A stretch of DNA of 64,000 bases from an uncultured Ruminococcus sp. (GCF_937915125.1 NZ_CALDMP010000076.1:1-64000), one strand, 5' to 3'; positions 27,535 to 36,408 are shown, numbered from the stretch's first letter. Notes: generated by a model from the letters alone, not told the origin. Numbers and translations are program-made.

Positions 27535-28938
27535 TTATTCCGCAATTTTTGTGATTTCCGTACCCTGTCTGGTTTCCCGCACAGCATAGCCCAGTGCGGC
27601 GATCTCGTCCCGGAGACGGTCTGCCTCAGCGAAATCCTTTGCCTTTCTGGCAGCCTTGCGCTGTTCCACCAGTTCCAGCACCTCCGCCGGAATCTCATCT
27701 GCCTTTTTGCGATTATAGAGCAGACCCATCACACCGGTCAGTTCATCGAAGAGTGCCGCACCGGCTTCCAGCTGTTCCTTTGGTGTGGCAGCGTCTGCGC
27801 TCATAATATTCAGTTCACGCACCAGTTCAAAAATGGCTGTCATGCCGTCTGCGGTGTTGAGATCATCGTCCATAGCCGTAATAAACTGCTGTTTCCGTTT
27901 TTCGAAAATTTCCTTTGCCGTATCGGAAACCGTTCCCGGCTTTGCCGCAGCAATGGCACGATCCAGTGTCTCCCGGCAGGCATACAGACGTTCCAAAGAC
28001 GCCTTGCAGGCATCCAGCAGTTCCTTACAGTAGTTGATGGGACTGCGGTAATGCGCCTGTACCATCATATAACGAATCACTTCATAGCCGTACTGTTCCG
28101 CCACTTCTCTTGCGGTGAAGAAATTGCCCAGGGATTTGGACATCTTCTTGTTGTCAATATTGATATAGCCGTTGTGCATCCAGTAGTGGGCAAAGGGCTT
28201 GCCGTTTGCGGCTTCGCTCTGTGCGATCTCGTTCTCATGGTGCGGGAAGATCAGATCCTGACCGCCGCAGTGGAGGTCGAATGTCTCCCCCAGATAGTGG
28301 CAGGACATGGCAGAGCATTCAATGTGCCAGCCGGGACGACCCTTGCCCCAGGGAGATTCCCAATAGGGCTCGCCGGGCTTTGCGGCTTTCCATACGGCGA
28401 AGTCCAGAGGTTCTTCCTTCACGTCATTGACATCAATTCTGGCACCTGCCTGCAATTCCTCAATGGGCTGGCCGGACAGCTTGCCGTATTCCGGGAAGGA
28501 CGAGGTGCGGAAGTATACATCCCCGTTGGATGCCACATAGGCATGGCCGGAGTCCACCAGTTTCTTGACAATGCCGATAATGAGCTCCATGCTGTCGGTA
28601 ACTGTGGGATGGATATCCGCATCCATAACATTCAGACCGTGGGCATCGGTTTTGTACTCTGCAATATAGCGAGTGGCAATTTCCGCAGCAGTCACGCCCT
28701 CTTCATTTGCCTTTTTGATGATCTTGTCGTCCACATCGGTGAAGTTCTGGACGTAAGTCACTTTGTAGCCCCGATAGGTCAGATACCGGCGCAGGACATC
28801 GAATGCACAGATGGGGCGTGCATTTCCGATATGGATGTAGTTATAGACGGTGGGACCGCAAGCATAAATGCGGACGTGACCTGCCTCCATCGGGACGAGT
28901 TCTTCTTTTTTGCGTGTCAGCGTGTTGTAAATCTGCAT
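27535..28938 (-). CDS. cysS: Cysteinyl-tRNA synthetase
   Basis: The 467-residue class I synthetase charges tRNA-Cys. The HIGH-type motif is HIGN (36-39) in NYIHIGNARP. Cys27 starts the zinc site, and KMSKSLGN near 265 is the second ATP motif. The start at 28938 has AAAGGAG 8 bases upstream; a 30-codon extension runs into the R1 element and is rejected. It lies downstream of cysE and a HAD gene and would fall under the cysE T-box if transcription passes through the R1 copy between them. Confidence 0.96.
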   Translation of the reverse strand: MQIYNTLTRKKEELVPMEAGHVRIYACGPTVYNYIHIGNARPICAFDVLRRYLTYRGYKVTYVQNFTDVDDKIIKKANEEGVTAAEIATRYIAEYKTDAHGLNVMDADIHPTVTDSMELIIGIVKKLVDSGHAYVASNGDVYFRTSSFPEYGKLSGQPIEELQAGARIDVNDVKEEPLDFAVWKAAKPGEPYWESPWGKGRPGWHIECSAMSCHYLGETFDLHCGGQDLIFPHHENEIAQSEAANGKPFAHYWMHNGYINIDNKKMSKSLGNFFTAREVAEQYGYEVIRYMMVQAHYRSPINYCKELLDACKASLERLYACRETLDRAIAAAKPGTVSDTAKEIFEKRKQQFITAMDDDLNTADGMTAIFELVRELNIMSADAATPKEQLEAGAALFDELTGVMGLLYNRKKADEIPAEVLELVEQRKAARKAKDFAEADRLRDEIAALGYAVRETRQGTEITKIAE

Positions 28939-28966
28939 GACCGTTTGCTCCTTTGTAAAAATATAG

Positions 28967-29138
28967 GGCAATACCGCACAAAGATTGTGCGTCAGATGCG
29001 CCGTCAGATTTTTCGTCAGATGAAACAAAAAGCGCAGTGAATACTTTGTGTATTCACGAGCATTTTTGTGAAATATGACGGAAAATATGCAAGCATATGA
29101 TGTGCAAAGCCGTCAGGCGCTCTTTGTGCGGTGTTGCC
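28967..29138 (+). mobile_element. R1 MITE-like element, copy B (172 bp)
   Basis: The copy is full length with ends GGCAATACCGCACAAAG and CTTTGTGCGGTGTTGCC. Direct repeats ATAG flank it at 28963-28966 and 29139-29142. It is nearly identical to copy A and lies in the same orientation relative to its downstream gene, 28 bases before the cysS start. Confidence 0.9.
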
Positions 29139-29233
29139 ATAGGATGTATCCACGCCGGACGGCGTGGAAGTGAATCAAAAATCCTTTGCAGGATATTGCC
29201 TGTGCTTCGCACAGATCAGAATCACAGCATGTT

Positions 29234-29887
29234 TCACCTTGAAAACAGAAATTCTTGAAACGCCTGCATATCCGGAAAAATATGCTCTGCCAGCTGTTCC
29301 ATCTCCGCCGTAGGCGGCAGGAGATCCGGGATCATCACCGGATGCATACCAGCACGGGACGCCGCACGGATACCATTATAGGAATCCTCCACTGCATAAG
29401 CAACTCCCGGTGATATCCCCAGAGCGTCACAGGCACGGAGATAAATCTCCGGCTCTGGCTTGCTGCGATGTACCATATCGCCGCCGATGATCTGATCGAA
29501 ACTATTCTCCAGCCCGAACATGGCAAGCTGTTTCCGGATGACTATCTGCCGTGTGGATGAGGCAATGCCTATGGCGAAGTGATTTTCCCGAAGTGCCGCC
29601 AGTATCTCCCGGACACCGGGTTTCAACGCCAGCCAGCCTGCCTGAACATGCTCCCAATACAGGGCAGACATCTCCGCCTTGTATTCGTCATAAGGGAAAT
29701 CTGCACCATAGGTTTCCAGGAACTTCTGTTTCGCAGCGGCGGCATTGCTGCCCAGGCATTTCTGACAGGTACTGCGCACATGGTCGATCTGGTGCTTTTC
29801 CGCGGTCAATTCCCAGCATTGCAGCACCAGTGCCTCAGAGTCAAACAGCACGCCGTCCATATCAAACACAACGCATTGGCATTTCAT
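29234..29887 (-). CDS. HAD superfamily hydrolase, beta-phosphoglucomutase-like
   Basis: The 217-residue protein has HAD motif I FDMDGVLFDSE (about 8-18), motif II in GIASSTRQ, and the later motifs in SKPEPEIYLRA and AVEDSYNGIRAA. The cap domain layout fits subfamily IA enzymes that act on sugar phosphates or similar small phosphates. The exact substrate is not readable. It is placed 12 bases after cysE, in the cysteine T-box operon, but this does not prove a role in cysteine metabolism. Confidence 0.85.
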   Translation of the reverse strand: MKCQCVVFDMDGVLFDSEALVLQCWELTAEKHQIDHVRSTCQKCLGSNAAAAKQKFLETYGADFPYDEYKAEMSALYWEHVQAGWLALKPGVREILAALRENHFAIGIASSTRQIVIRKQLAMFGLENSFDQIIGGDMVHRSKPEPEIYLRACDALGISPGVAYAVEDSYNGIRAASRAGMHPVMIPDLLPPTAEMEQLAEHIFPDMQAFQEFLFSR

Positions 29888-29899
29888 AGGAATTCTCCT

Positions 29900-30565
29900 T
29901 TATTCTGCTTTTTCCGCAGATTCCTTCTGATTTTCCAGTTCCGTCATTTCCTTGCGCAGACACCGCACAGCACATTGCAGCTTTGCGATATCCTGCATAT
30001 TCAGATCGGGAATGTGAATCTGATCCAGATCCTGTTCCACCTTCTGCCCCTCTCTCCGGGCGATCCGTGCCGGAACGCCCACAGCGGTGCAGTTGTCGGG
30101 AATATCCTTGAGCACCACCGCATTGGCGGCAACCTTTACGTTATTCCCGATATTGATGGGACCTAGCACCTTTGCGCCTGCACCCACCATGACATTATCA
30201 CCTAGTGTGGGGTGGCGTTTCCCCTTATCCTTTCCCGTACCGCCCAGGGTCACGCCCTGATACAGCAGGCAGTTGTCACCGATAATGGTCGTTTCGCCGA
30301 TGACAACACCCATGCCGTGGTCAATGAACAGTCCCTTGCCGATCTGTGCGCCGGGGTGGATTTCAATGCCCGTTTTGTGCCGGGCACGCTGGGAGATGAT
30401 CCGGGCAATGGTATAAAATTTATGGGTATAGAACCAGTGGGCACGCCGATAGCTGCGCACGGCTTTCAAGCCGGAATAGGTCAGCAGAATCTCAAAGCTG
30501 CTGCGCGCTGCCGGGTCTTTTTCCTTTACAATGGCAATGTCCTCCCGAAGCTGTCGAAACATCAT
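29900..30565 (-). CDS. cysE: Serine O-acetyltransferase CysE
   Basis: The 221-residue enzyme makes O-acetylserine from serine and acetyl-CoA, the first step of cysteine synthesis. The C-terminal left-handed beta-helix has hexapeptide repeats ([18 protein letters not shown] in parts: GLFIDHGMG, then [12 protein letters not shown]). The His of DHGMG is catalytic in this family. GGAGG lies 6 bases before the first of two adjacent ATG codons. It is the first gene behind the cysteine T-box. Confidence 0.95.
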   Translation of the reverse strand: MMFRQLREDIAIVKEKDPAARSSFEILLTYSGLKAVRSYRRAHWFYTHKFYTIARIISQRARHKTGIEIHPGAQIGKGLFIDHGMGVVIGETTIIGDNCLLYQGVTLGGTGKDKGKRHPTLGDNVMVGAGAKVLGPINIGNNVKVAANAVVLKDIPDNCTAVGVPARIARREGQKVEQDLDQIHIPDLNMQDIAKLQCAVRCLRKEMTELENQKESAEKAE

Positions 30566-30675
30566 ATATCACCTCCAAAAAGTCAAGCATAAAAGTTTGT
30601 TTCAAATGCGGGCGGATGAAATCCGCACATGTTTCTGATACAAAAATGATTTTCTGTATGAATCATATCCCATAA

Positions 30676-30940
30676 CCAAAAACCGCCTCCGCAAATGCGC
30701 AAAACGCACTTGCAGAGGCGGTTATGATTAACCTCGGTTCCACTCTGATTTCTCACTCAAGGCACCGTAACGAGGTGTAGACGGATATGGATACTAATTT
30801 CCCCACATCAACTAACAGTTGCACTTCGTCGCAGTGCCCGGCATCGTTCCACCAACCCGATGCTCTCTGTGCGGTGCTGCTGCGGTTACTCTAACTGCTG
30901 CGTTGTTCTTCTATTTTTTATATTACCGGATTCCGGTCAT
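30676..30940 (-). ncRNA. T-box riboswitch, cysteine-specific (UGC specifier)
   Basis: Read on the minus strand, the leader has a Stem I region with the GAGAGCA and GGTTGGTGG words typical of T-boxes. A candidate specifier TGC follows at 30823-30821 in GAAGTGCAAC. The T-box sequence AGAGTGGAACCGAGG lies at 30746-30732. A strong terminator stem at 30723-30681 follows, with TTTTTGG after it. The TGGA bulge fits the U discriminator of tRNA-Cys. Uncharged tRNA-Cys should favour the antiterminator and switch on cysE and genes behind it. Similar control of cysES is known in Firmicutes. Confidence 0.88.
30681..30723 (-). terminator. T-box leader terminator
   Basis: AACCGCCTCCGCAAATGCGC pairs with the inverse GCACTTGCAGAGGCGGTT to form a long stem, followed on the minus strand by TTTTTGGTT. 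Confidence 0.85.
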
Positions 30941-30944
30941 TACT

Positions 30945-30973
30945 ATTATATGCGATTCTGCTCTATTTGTCAA
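30945..30973 (-). promoter_or_regulatory. Promoter of the cysE T-box operon
   Basis: On the minus strand TTGACA (30973-30968) and TATAAT (30950-30945) are separated by exactly 17 bases, just ahead of the T-box. Confidence 0.88.
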
Positions 30974-31023
30974 GGCAAAAATATTGGAGGCCGCAAATCA
31001 ATTTTTCTTGTTTGGCTTGATAA

Positions 31024-31094
31024 TGTAGAGGCGACCATTGTTCGCCCGTTGTGCGTTTTGGGAAATTTGCGGGCGAACACAGTTCGCCCCTACA
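31024..31094. repeat. TGTAG(A/G)GGCGA inverted repeat
   Basis: Arms TGTAGAGGCGACCATTGTTC and its near-inverse at the right end (GGGCGAACACAGTTCGCCCC, then TACA) form a long hairpin. It is related to the units at 244-268 and 60874-60898. Confidence 0.65.
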
Positions 31095-31121
31095 GTTCTT
31101 TTTAAAAAATCTGTGAAATAA

Positions 31122-31286
31122 GGGCATCTCTAAAAACCCCGAATCCGTCAGATGTGGTGCAGATTTGCGACAGATTCCCTTTCGAAAAAACGCAGGAATA
31201 CTCGATGTATTTCAAGTTTTTTCGAAAGGGAAGATGGCGTAAAGATGCGCCGCAGATGACGGGTGAGCGGGTTTTTAGAGGTGACC
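31122..31286 (+). mobile_element. R2 MITE-like element, copy 1 (165 bp)
   Basis: Terminal repeats GGGCATCTCTAAAAACCC and GGGTTTTTAGAGGTGACC are inverted with two mismatches. The direct repeat ATAA flanks the element at 31118-31121 and 31287-31290. An internal hairpin joins CCCTTTCGAAAAAA and TTTTTTCGAAAGGG. Its right end is 15 bases from the -35 box of the next operon. Confidence 0.88.
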
Positions 31287-31301
31287 ATAAGAAAAAAGGG
31301 C

Positions 31302-31329
31302 TTGACATTCCGCAAAATTGTGCTAAAAT
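31302..31329 (+). promoter_or_regulatory. Promoter of the first MarR-ABC operon
   Basis: TTGACA (31302-31307) and TAAAAT (31324-31329) are separated by 16 bases. Confidence 0.75.
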
Positions 31330-31340
31330 AGTTCTATACT

Positions 31341-31364
31341 GAACTGTTCATATGTGAACAGTTC
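31341..31364. promoter_or_regulatory. MarR operator, perfect palindrome
   Basis: GAACTGTTCA-tatg-TGAACAGTTC has perfect 10-bp arms. It sits just downstream of the -10 box, over the likely transcription start, the usual place for autorepression by a MarR dimer. Half-site copies (GTTC, GAAC) continue on either side. Confidence 0.82.
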
Positions 31365-31390
31365 AAACTCGAACAAAAGGAGGTGACTGC

Positions 31391-31831
31391 ATGCAGCACC
31401 TGGGATTTGAGATACACCGTCTGGAGAAGCTCATGACACGAAGAAGAGCCTATTCCCACGTCCATGCAGAGGCAGAACGTCTGACGGGAATGCACGGCTA
31501 TCTGATTGGATATCTCTATGAAAACCGGGATCACGATGTGTTTCAGCGGGATATCGAAAAACAATTCTCCATGAGTCGTTCTTCGGTGACAGCAACACTA
31601 CAGCTCATGGAAAAAAACAGTCTTATTACACGGGAAAGCGTGGCACAGGATGCCCGGCTGAAACGGATCCTGCTCACACAAAAGGCATTGGAACTGCATC
31701 AGCAGATCCAGGAAGATATCATGACATTTGAATCACAGCTGACAAAGGGGATCTCAGAGGAAGAAGCCGCTGTTTTTTTGCAGGTGGTTCAGAAAATGCG
31801 GGACAATCTGGGCGTAGAGCCATGCCCATAA
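31391..31831 (+). CDS. MarR family transcriptional regulator
   Basis: The 146-residue winged-helix regulator has the DNA-binding region RDIEKQFSMSRSSVTATLQLMEK (in parts: IEKQFSMSRSSVTATLQ) at about 57-80, and a wing in AQDARLKRILLTQKA. AAAGGAGG lies 7 bases before the ATG. It is the first gene of an operon with two ABC half-transporters and probably represses it through the palindrome at 31341-31364. Ligands of such regulators are often the drugs or metabolites exported by the transporter; none can be named here. Confidence 0.88.
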   Translation: MQHLGFEIHRLEKLMTRRRAYSHVHAEAERLTGMHGYLIGYLYENRDHDVFQRDIEKQFSMSRSSVTATLQLMEKNSLITRESVAQDARLKRILLTQKALELHQQIQEDIMTFESQLTKGISEEEAAVFLQVVQKMRDNLGVEPCP

Positions 31832-31864
31832 GGCAAGTGTCCGATTTCAAAGGAGGATTTGCAT

Positions 31865-33598
31865 ATGATACGAAAACTGATCCGATCGGTTCGGGAATAT
31901 AAACTGCCGTCCCTGCTGTCGCCAGTGTTTGTCATTCTGGAGGTCGTCATGGAAGTGATCATTCCCATTCTCATGGCGATACTCATTGACGAGGGCATTG
32001 ACGGTGACGGCGGCATGGACGCAGTGACCCACTATGGTCTCATTCTCATTGGCTGCTGTGTGGCATCACTGCTGTTCGGCGCACTTGCCGGGCATTTTGC
32101 CGCATTCGCCTCTGCCGGATTTGCGAAGAATCTGCGGCATGACATGTTCTATCGTGTCCAGAACTATTCCTTTTCCAACATCGACAAATTTTCGGCGGCA
32201 AGCATTGTCACCCGTCTGACCACGGACGTGACCAATGTCCAGAACGCCTACCAGATGATGATCCGTGTGGCGCTGCGTTCGCCGGCAATGCTGATCTTTT
32301 CCATGGTCATGGCGTTTCAGCTGAGCTTCCGGCTGTCGCTGATCTACCTGGCGGCAATCCCGGTGCTGGGCGTGGGGTTGTTTTGCATCATGACAAAAGT
32401 GCACCCCATTTTCGAACGGGTGTTCAGGACATACGATAAGCTGAACAATATTACACAGGAAAATCTCCACGGCATCCGGGTGGTAAAATCCTTTGTCCGG
32501 GAAGAACACGAGATCGAGAAATTTTCCGGCGTTTCCGAGAATATCTATCAGGATTTCACCAGGGCAGAAAAGCGGCTGTCGTTCAATGCACCCCTCATGC
32601 AGTTCTGCATGTATGCCTGCATGATCCTGGTTTCCTGGTTCGGCGCCAGAATGATCGTCAGCGATACCCTGACCACAGGTCAGCTCATGAGCCTGATGAC
32701 CTATGCCATTCAGATCCTGTCCAGCCTTATGATGCTGTCTATGGTATTTGTCATGATCACCATGTCCCGTGCTTCTGTGGAACGTATTTCGGAACTTCTG
32801 GATGAGGAGAGCGATATCACCAGTCCGGAAAACGCAGTTACGGAAGTGCAGGACGGCAGCATTGACTTTGAGCACGTCAGCTTCAGTTACAGCAAGCGAG
32901 AAGATAAGTGCTGCTTACAGGATATTGATCTGCACATTCCTGCCGGCATGACTGTGGGTATCCTGGGCGGCACGGGCAGCGCCAAGAGTTCTCTGGTGCA
33001 GCTGATCCCACGTCTCTATGATGCAACCATGGGTACGGTCAAGGTCGGCGGCGTGGATGTCCGGGAATATGACGTGGAAGCACTCCGGGAAGAGGTCGCC
33101 ATGGTGCTGCAAAAGAATGTACTCTTCTCCGGTACCATCAAGGAGAATCTCCGCTGGGGTGATCCGGATGCCACAGATGAGGAACTGGTGCGTGCCTGCC
33201 AGCTGGCACATGCAGACGAGTTTATCCAGACATTCCCCGAACAGTACGATACATACATTGAACAAGGGGGTGCCAATGTCTCCGGCGGTCAAAAGCAGCG
33301 GCTCTGTATTGCACGGGCACTGCTGAAAAAGCCGAAGATCCTCATTCTGGACGACTCCACCAGCGCTGTGGATACCCATACCGACGCTTGCATCCGCCAG
33401 GCGTTCCGGGATGAGATCCCCAACACCACAAAGCTGATCATTGCCCAGCGTGTGACATCTCTCATGGATGCAGACCTGATTCTGGTGATGGATGAAGGAA
33501 AGATCAGCGGCATGGGTACGCATGAGGAGTTGCTGCAAAATAATGCGATTTACCGGGAAGTTTATGAATCCCAGCAGAAAGGAAGTGTTCCGCAATGA
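31865..33598 (+). CDS. ABC exporter half-transporter, first module, subunit 1
   Basis: The 577-residue protein has an N-terminal six-helix membrane domain (about 1-310) fused to an ATPase domain (about 330-577). Walker A reads GGTGSAKSS, with Ala where the second Gly is usual; this is common in this YheI-like group and need not mean inactivity. The signature motif is NVSGGQKQR, and Walker B is ILILDDSTSAVD, which has Asp where the catalytic Glu is expected. It is therefore probably the degenerate-site partner of a heterodimeric exporter. The ATG at 31865 follows AGGAGG by 8 bases. It overlaps the next gene by four bases (ATGA). Confidence 0.92.
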   Translation: MIRKLIRSVREYKLPSLLSPVFVILEVVMEVIIPILMAILIDEGIDGDGGMDAVTHYGLILIGCCVASLLFGALAGHFAAFASAGFAKNLRHDMFYRVQNYSFSNIDKFSAASIVTRLTTDVTNVQNAYQMMIRVALRSPAMLIFSMVMAFQLSFRLSLIYLAAIPVLGVGLFCIMTKVHPIFERVFRTYDKLNNITQENLHGIRVVKSFVREEHEIEKFSGVSENIYQDFTRAEKRLSFNAPLMQFCMYACMILVSWFGARMIVSDTLTTGQLMSLMTYAIQILSSLMMLSMVFVMITMSRASVERISELLDEESDITSPENAVTEVQDGSIDFEHVSFSYSKREDKCCLQDIDLHIPAGMTVGILGGTGSAKSSLVQLIPRLYDATMGTVKVGGVDVREYDVEALREEVAMVLQKNVLFSGTIKENLRWGDPDATDEELVRACQLAHADEFIQTFPEQYDTYIEQGGANVSGGQKQRLCIARALLKKPKILILDDSTSAVDTHTDACIRQAFRDEIPNTTKLIIAQRVTSLMDADLILVMDEGKISGMGTHEELLQNNAIYREVYESQQKGSVPQ

Positions 33599-35508
33599 GT
33601 CATGGACCAAAAGGACCCCAGGGACCGCCGAAAGGCGTTATGGTGCCGGGAGCCGCAAAGGGCGTCGGCAAGAGTATGCTCCGACTGCTCTCCTATATGA
33701 AACGCTATTGGATCCAGATGATTCTGGTTCTGATCTGTATCCTGATCAGCGCCGTGGCAGGTGTTGCCGGATCGCTGTTTCTGGAAACCCTGATTGATGA
33801 TTATATCTCCCCCATGCTCCTCAGCGGCAGCCGGGACTTTTCCGGACTTGCCATGGCGCTGGTGAAAATGGGTATTGTCTATGCTGCCGGCATCGTGGGG
33901 ACGCTCATGTATAACCGTCTCATGGTAGTCGTTGCCCAAGGCATTCTGAAAACCATCCGTGACGAAATGTTCACTCACATGCAGACCCTGCCCATCCGCT
34001 ATTTTGACACCCATTCCAGCGGTGATGTCATGAGTCTGTACACCAACGATACCGATACCCTGCGGCAGATGCTGGCGCAGAGTGTGCCCCAGATCTTTGC
34101 ATCCATTGTCACTGTTGTGGCAGTGTTCTGTGCGATGGTGAAGCTGAGCATCTGGCTGACATTGTTTGTGGTGGCATTCGTAGTGGTCATGATGCTGGTG
34201 ACAAAGATCGTGGGCGGCAAAAGCGGACGATATTTCGTGAAGCAGCAGCAGTCCATCGGTGCAGTCAACGGCTATATTGAAGAAATGATCCACGGGCAGA
34301 AGGTCATTAAGGTATTCTGCCACGAGGAACAGACAAAAGAAGATTTCGACAAGTATAATGAGGAACTTTTCGGGAATGCTGCCAGGGCAAACAGTTTCGC
34401 CAACATCCTCATGCCCATCATGAACAATCTGGGACATTTGCAGTATGTACTCATTGCCATGCTGGGCGGTGCTCTGGCATTCCATGGGGTAGGCGGTCTG
34501 ACTCTGGGCGTTATCGCCGCATTTCTCCAGTTGAGCAAAAGCTTCACCCAGCCCATTACCCAGATCTCCCAGCAGGCAAGTGCAATTGTCATGGCACTTG
34601 CCGGTGCCGGCCGTATTTTCGACTTGCTGGACGAAGAACCGGAGACAGACGAGGGCTATGTGACGCTGGTCAATGCTGAAGAACAGGACGGGCAGCTGGT
34701 GGAAGTACCCCACCGCACCGGACTGTGGGCATGGAAGCATCCCCACGGCGATGGCACTGTGACATATACCAGAATGCAGGGAGATGTGCAGTTCTTCGAT
34801 GTGGACTTCGGCTATGTGCCGGAGAAGATCGTACTGCATGACGTGAGCCTCTATGCAAAGCCCGGCGAAAAGGTTGCCTTTGTCGGTGCGACCGGTGCCG
34901 GAAAGACTACCATTACCAATCTGATCAACCGCTTTTATGACCTGGCAGACGGCAAGATCCGCTATGACGGCATCAACATCAACAAGATCAAAAAGCCCGA
35001 TCTGCGGCGTTCCCTGGGCATTGTATTGCAGGACGTCAACCTGTTTACGGGAACTGTCATGGAGAATATCCGCTACGGCAGACTGGATGCCACAGATGAA
35101 GAGTGTATTGCAGCGGCGAAGCGTGCCAATGCCCATAATTTCATCATGCTGCTGCCGGATGGTTATAATACCGTACTATCCGGGGACGGTTCCGGTCTGT
35201 CCCAGGGACAGCGGCAGCTGCTCTCCATTGCACGTGCTGCCGTTGCCGATCCGCCGGTCATGATTCTGGACGAGGCGACCTCCTCCATCGACACCAGAAC
35301 AGAACGAATCGTGCAGGCAGGTATGGATGCACTCATGCACGGCAGAACTGTCTTTGTCATTGCTCACCGTCTGTCCACCATCCAGAATTCTGACGTAATT
35401 ATGGTTCTGGATCAGGGCAGGATCATTGAGCGGGGCAATCACGAATCCCTTATGGCGAAAAAAGGACGATATTATCTGTTGTATACAGGAATGCAGCAGA
35501 ATGTATGA
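33595..35508 (+). CDS. ABC exporter half-transporter, first module, subunit 2
   Basis: The 637-residue partner subunit begins with a Gly/Pro-rich cytoplasmic stretch (about 1-22) and a six-helix membrane domain (about 35-345). Its ATPase domain has Walker A GATGAGKTT and a Walker B with the catalytic Glu (MILDEATSSID). The signature motif is LSQGQRQ. A loop of about 50 residues (about 350-400, around RTGLWAWKHPHGDG) is inserted between membrane and ATPase domains. With its neighbour it should form an asymmetric multidrug-type exporter. The start overlaps the previous stop as ATGA. Confidence 0.92.
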   Translation: MSHGPKGPQGPPKGVMVPGAAKGVGKSMLRLLSYMKRYWIQMILVLICILISAVAGVAGSLFLETLIDDYISPMLLSGSRDFSGLAMALVKMGIVYAAGIVGTLMYNRLMVVVAQGILKTIRDEMFTHMQTLPIRYFDTHSSGDVMSLYTNDTDTLRQMLAQSVPQIFASIVTVVAVFCAMVKLSIWLTLFVVAFVVVMMLVTKIVGGKSGRYFVKQQQSIGAVNGYIEEMIHGQKVIKVFCHEEQTKEDFDKYNEELFGNAARANSFANILMPIMNNLGHLQYVLIAMLGGALAFHGVGGLTLGVIAAFLQLSKSFTQPITQISQQASAIVMALAGAGRIFDLLDEEPETDEGYVTLVNAEEQDGQLVEVPHRTGLWAWKHPHGDGTVTYTRMQGDVQFFDVDFGYVPEKIVLHDVSLYAKPGEKVAFVGATGAGKTTITNLINRFYDLADGKIRYDGININKIKKPDLRRSLGIVLQDVNLFTGTVMENIRYGRLDATDEECIAAAKRANAHNFIMLLPDGYNTVLSGDGSGLSQGQRQLLSIARAAVADPPVMILDEATSSIDTRTERIVQAGMDALMHGRTVFVIAHRLSTIQNSDVIMVLDQGRIIERGNHESLMAKKGRYYLLYTGMQQNV

Positions 35509-35629
35509 ATGAGGAATGACGGTGTTCGCTGCGCTCACGACTTTCCAGACAACACCGCAGGAGATGCCTTCATTCCAAATCCCTCATTCCTAAGGAATCA
35601 CTGATTCACAAGAAAAGGAGGAGTCTGAC

Positions 35630-36223
35630 TTGAATGTATATCGCTGTTATCTTCCGCCCCGTTCCCGACTACCCCAGGCTGCCGGAGTATGTGCTTCGCT
35701 GCTCTGTCTGAACACCATATATACGCTGCTCTCCATGCCCCACTATATGCAATACTGGGACTATTGGGCAACCTTTGGCGCAAGTCTCCTGCTGACAGGC
35801 ATCTGCTTTGTTCTGGTGCGCCAGAGGACGGAATTGATCCTGTTTCCCACGGGCATACTGGCGCTGATCGGATGCTTTGCACCGAATCTGATGCACTGGA
35901 TGGAAGTGGCGCTGTTTTTCCTGCTGCTTCTGCTGTTGGTGCTGCGAATGCCACCCATTATGGTGTATGTATTCCGCATTGCCGGGACATGCTTCGCCGG
36001 CATCGGCATACTGGGGGTACTTGTCCCCATGTTCCAGCGTATCGGCAGACTTGCTGAGACAGGACGTGCCACGGCGGATTTCATCGTGCCCTATGTGATC
36101 CGCAGCCTTGGAGGAGACGTGCTCTGTCTGCTCGCCATGCTGCTGCTGATCTTCGCCATGCGTCCTTATGCCCTGCCGGGCTGGATGGATGAAAACGACC
36201 GGTATGACCGGATCTGGGAGTAA
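35630..36223 (+). CDS. Six-helix membrane protein of unknown function
   Basis: The 197-residue protein has about six hydrophobic segments (about 19-40, 47-67, 72-95, 97-112, 118-140 and 160-180) and a charged tail ending in DENDRYDRIWE. I do not recognise the family. The start is TTG at 35630, preceded at 8 bases by AGGAGG; the nearby ATG is out of frame. It is 121 bases after the ABC exporter pair in the same direction and may be part of that operon. R2 copy 2 follows 13 bases after its stop. Confidence 0.7.
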   Translation: MNVYRCYLPPRSRLPQAAGVCASLLCLNTIYTLLSMPHYMQYWDYWATFGASLLLTGICFVLVRQRTELILFPTGILALIGCFAPNLMHWMEVALFFLLLLLLVLRMPPIMVYVFRIAGTCFAGIGILGVLVPMFQRIGRLAETGRATADFIVPYVIRSLGGDVLCLLAMLLLIFAMRPYALPGWMDENDRYDRIWE

Positions 36224-36236
36224 CAGGCTAATAAAA

Positions 36237-36401
36237 GGGCATCTCTAAAAACCCCGAATCCGTCAGATGTGGTGCAGATTTGCGACAGATTCCCTTTCGA
36301 AAAAACGCAGGAATACTCGATGTATTTCAAGTTTTTTCGAAAGGGAAGATGGCGTAAAGATGCGCCGCAGATGACGGGTAAGCGGGTTTTTAGAGGTGAC
36401 C
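36237..36401 (+). mobile_element. R2 MITE-like element, copy 2 (165 bp)
   Basis: The copy is almost identical to copy 1 along all 165 bp; one G-to-A change is seen near the right end. The direct repeat AAAA flanks it at 36233-36236 and 36402-36405. Confidence 0.88.
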
Positions 36402-36408
36402 AAAACAA

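Noticed and set aside
32950..32980. Loss of function in the first ABC subunit because Walker A reads GGTGSAKSS
   Set aside because: This variant is common in the family and the fold is otherwise complete; only the missing catalytic Glu is functionally telling, and that is expected for one half of a heterodimer.
31122..36401. Composite transposon formed by two R2 copies
   Set aside because: Each copy has its own 4-bp duplication (ATAA and AAAA), and the outer flanks do not match each other, so the elements moved singly.
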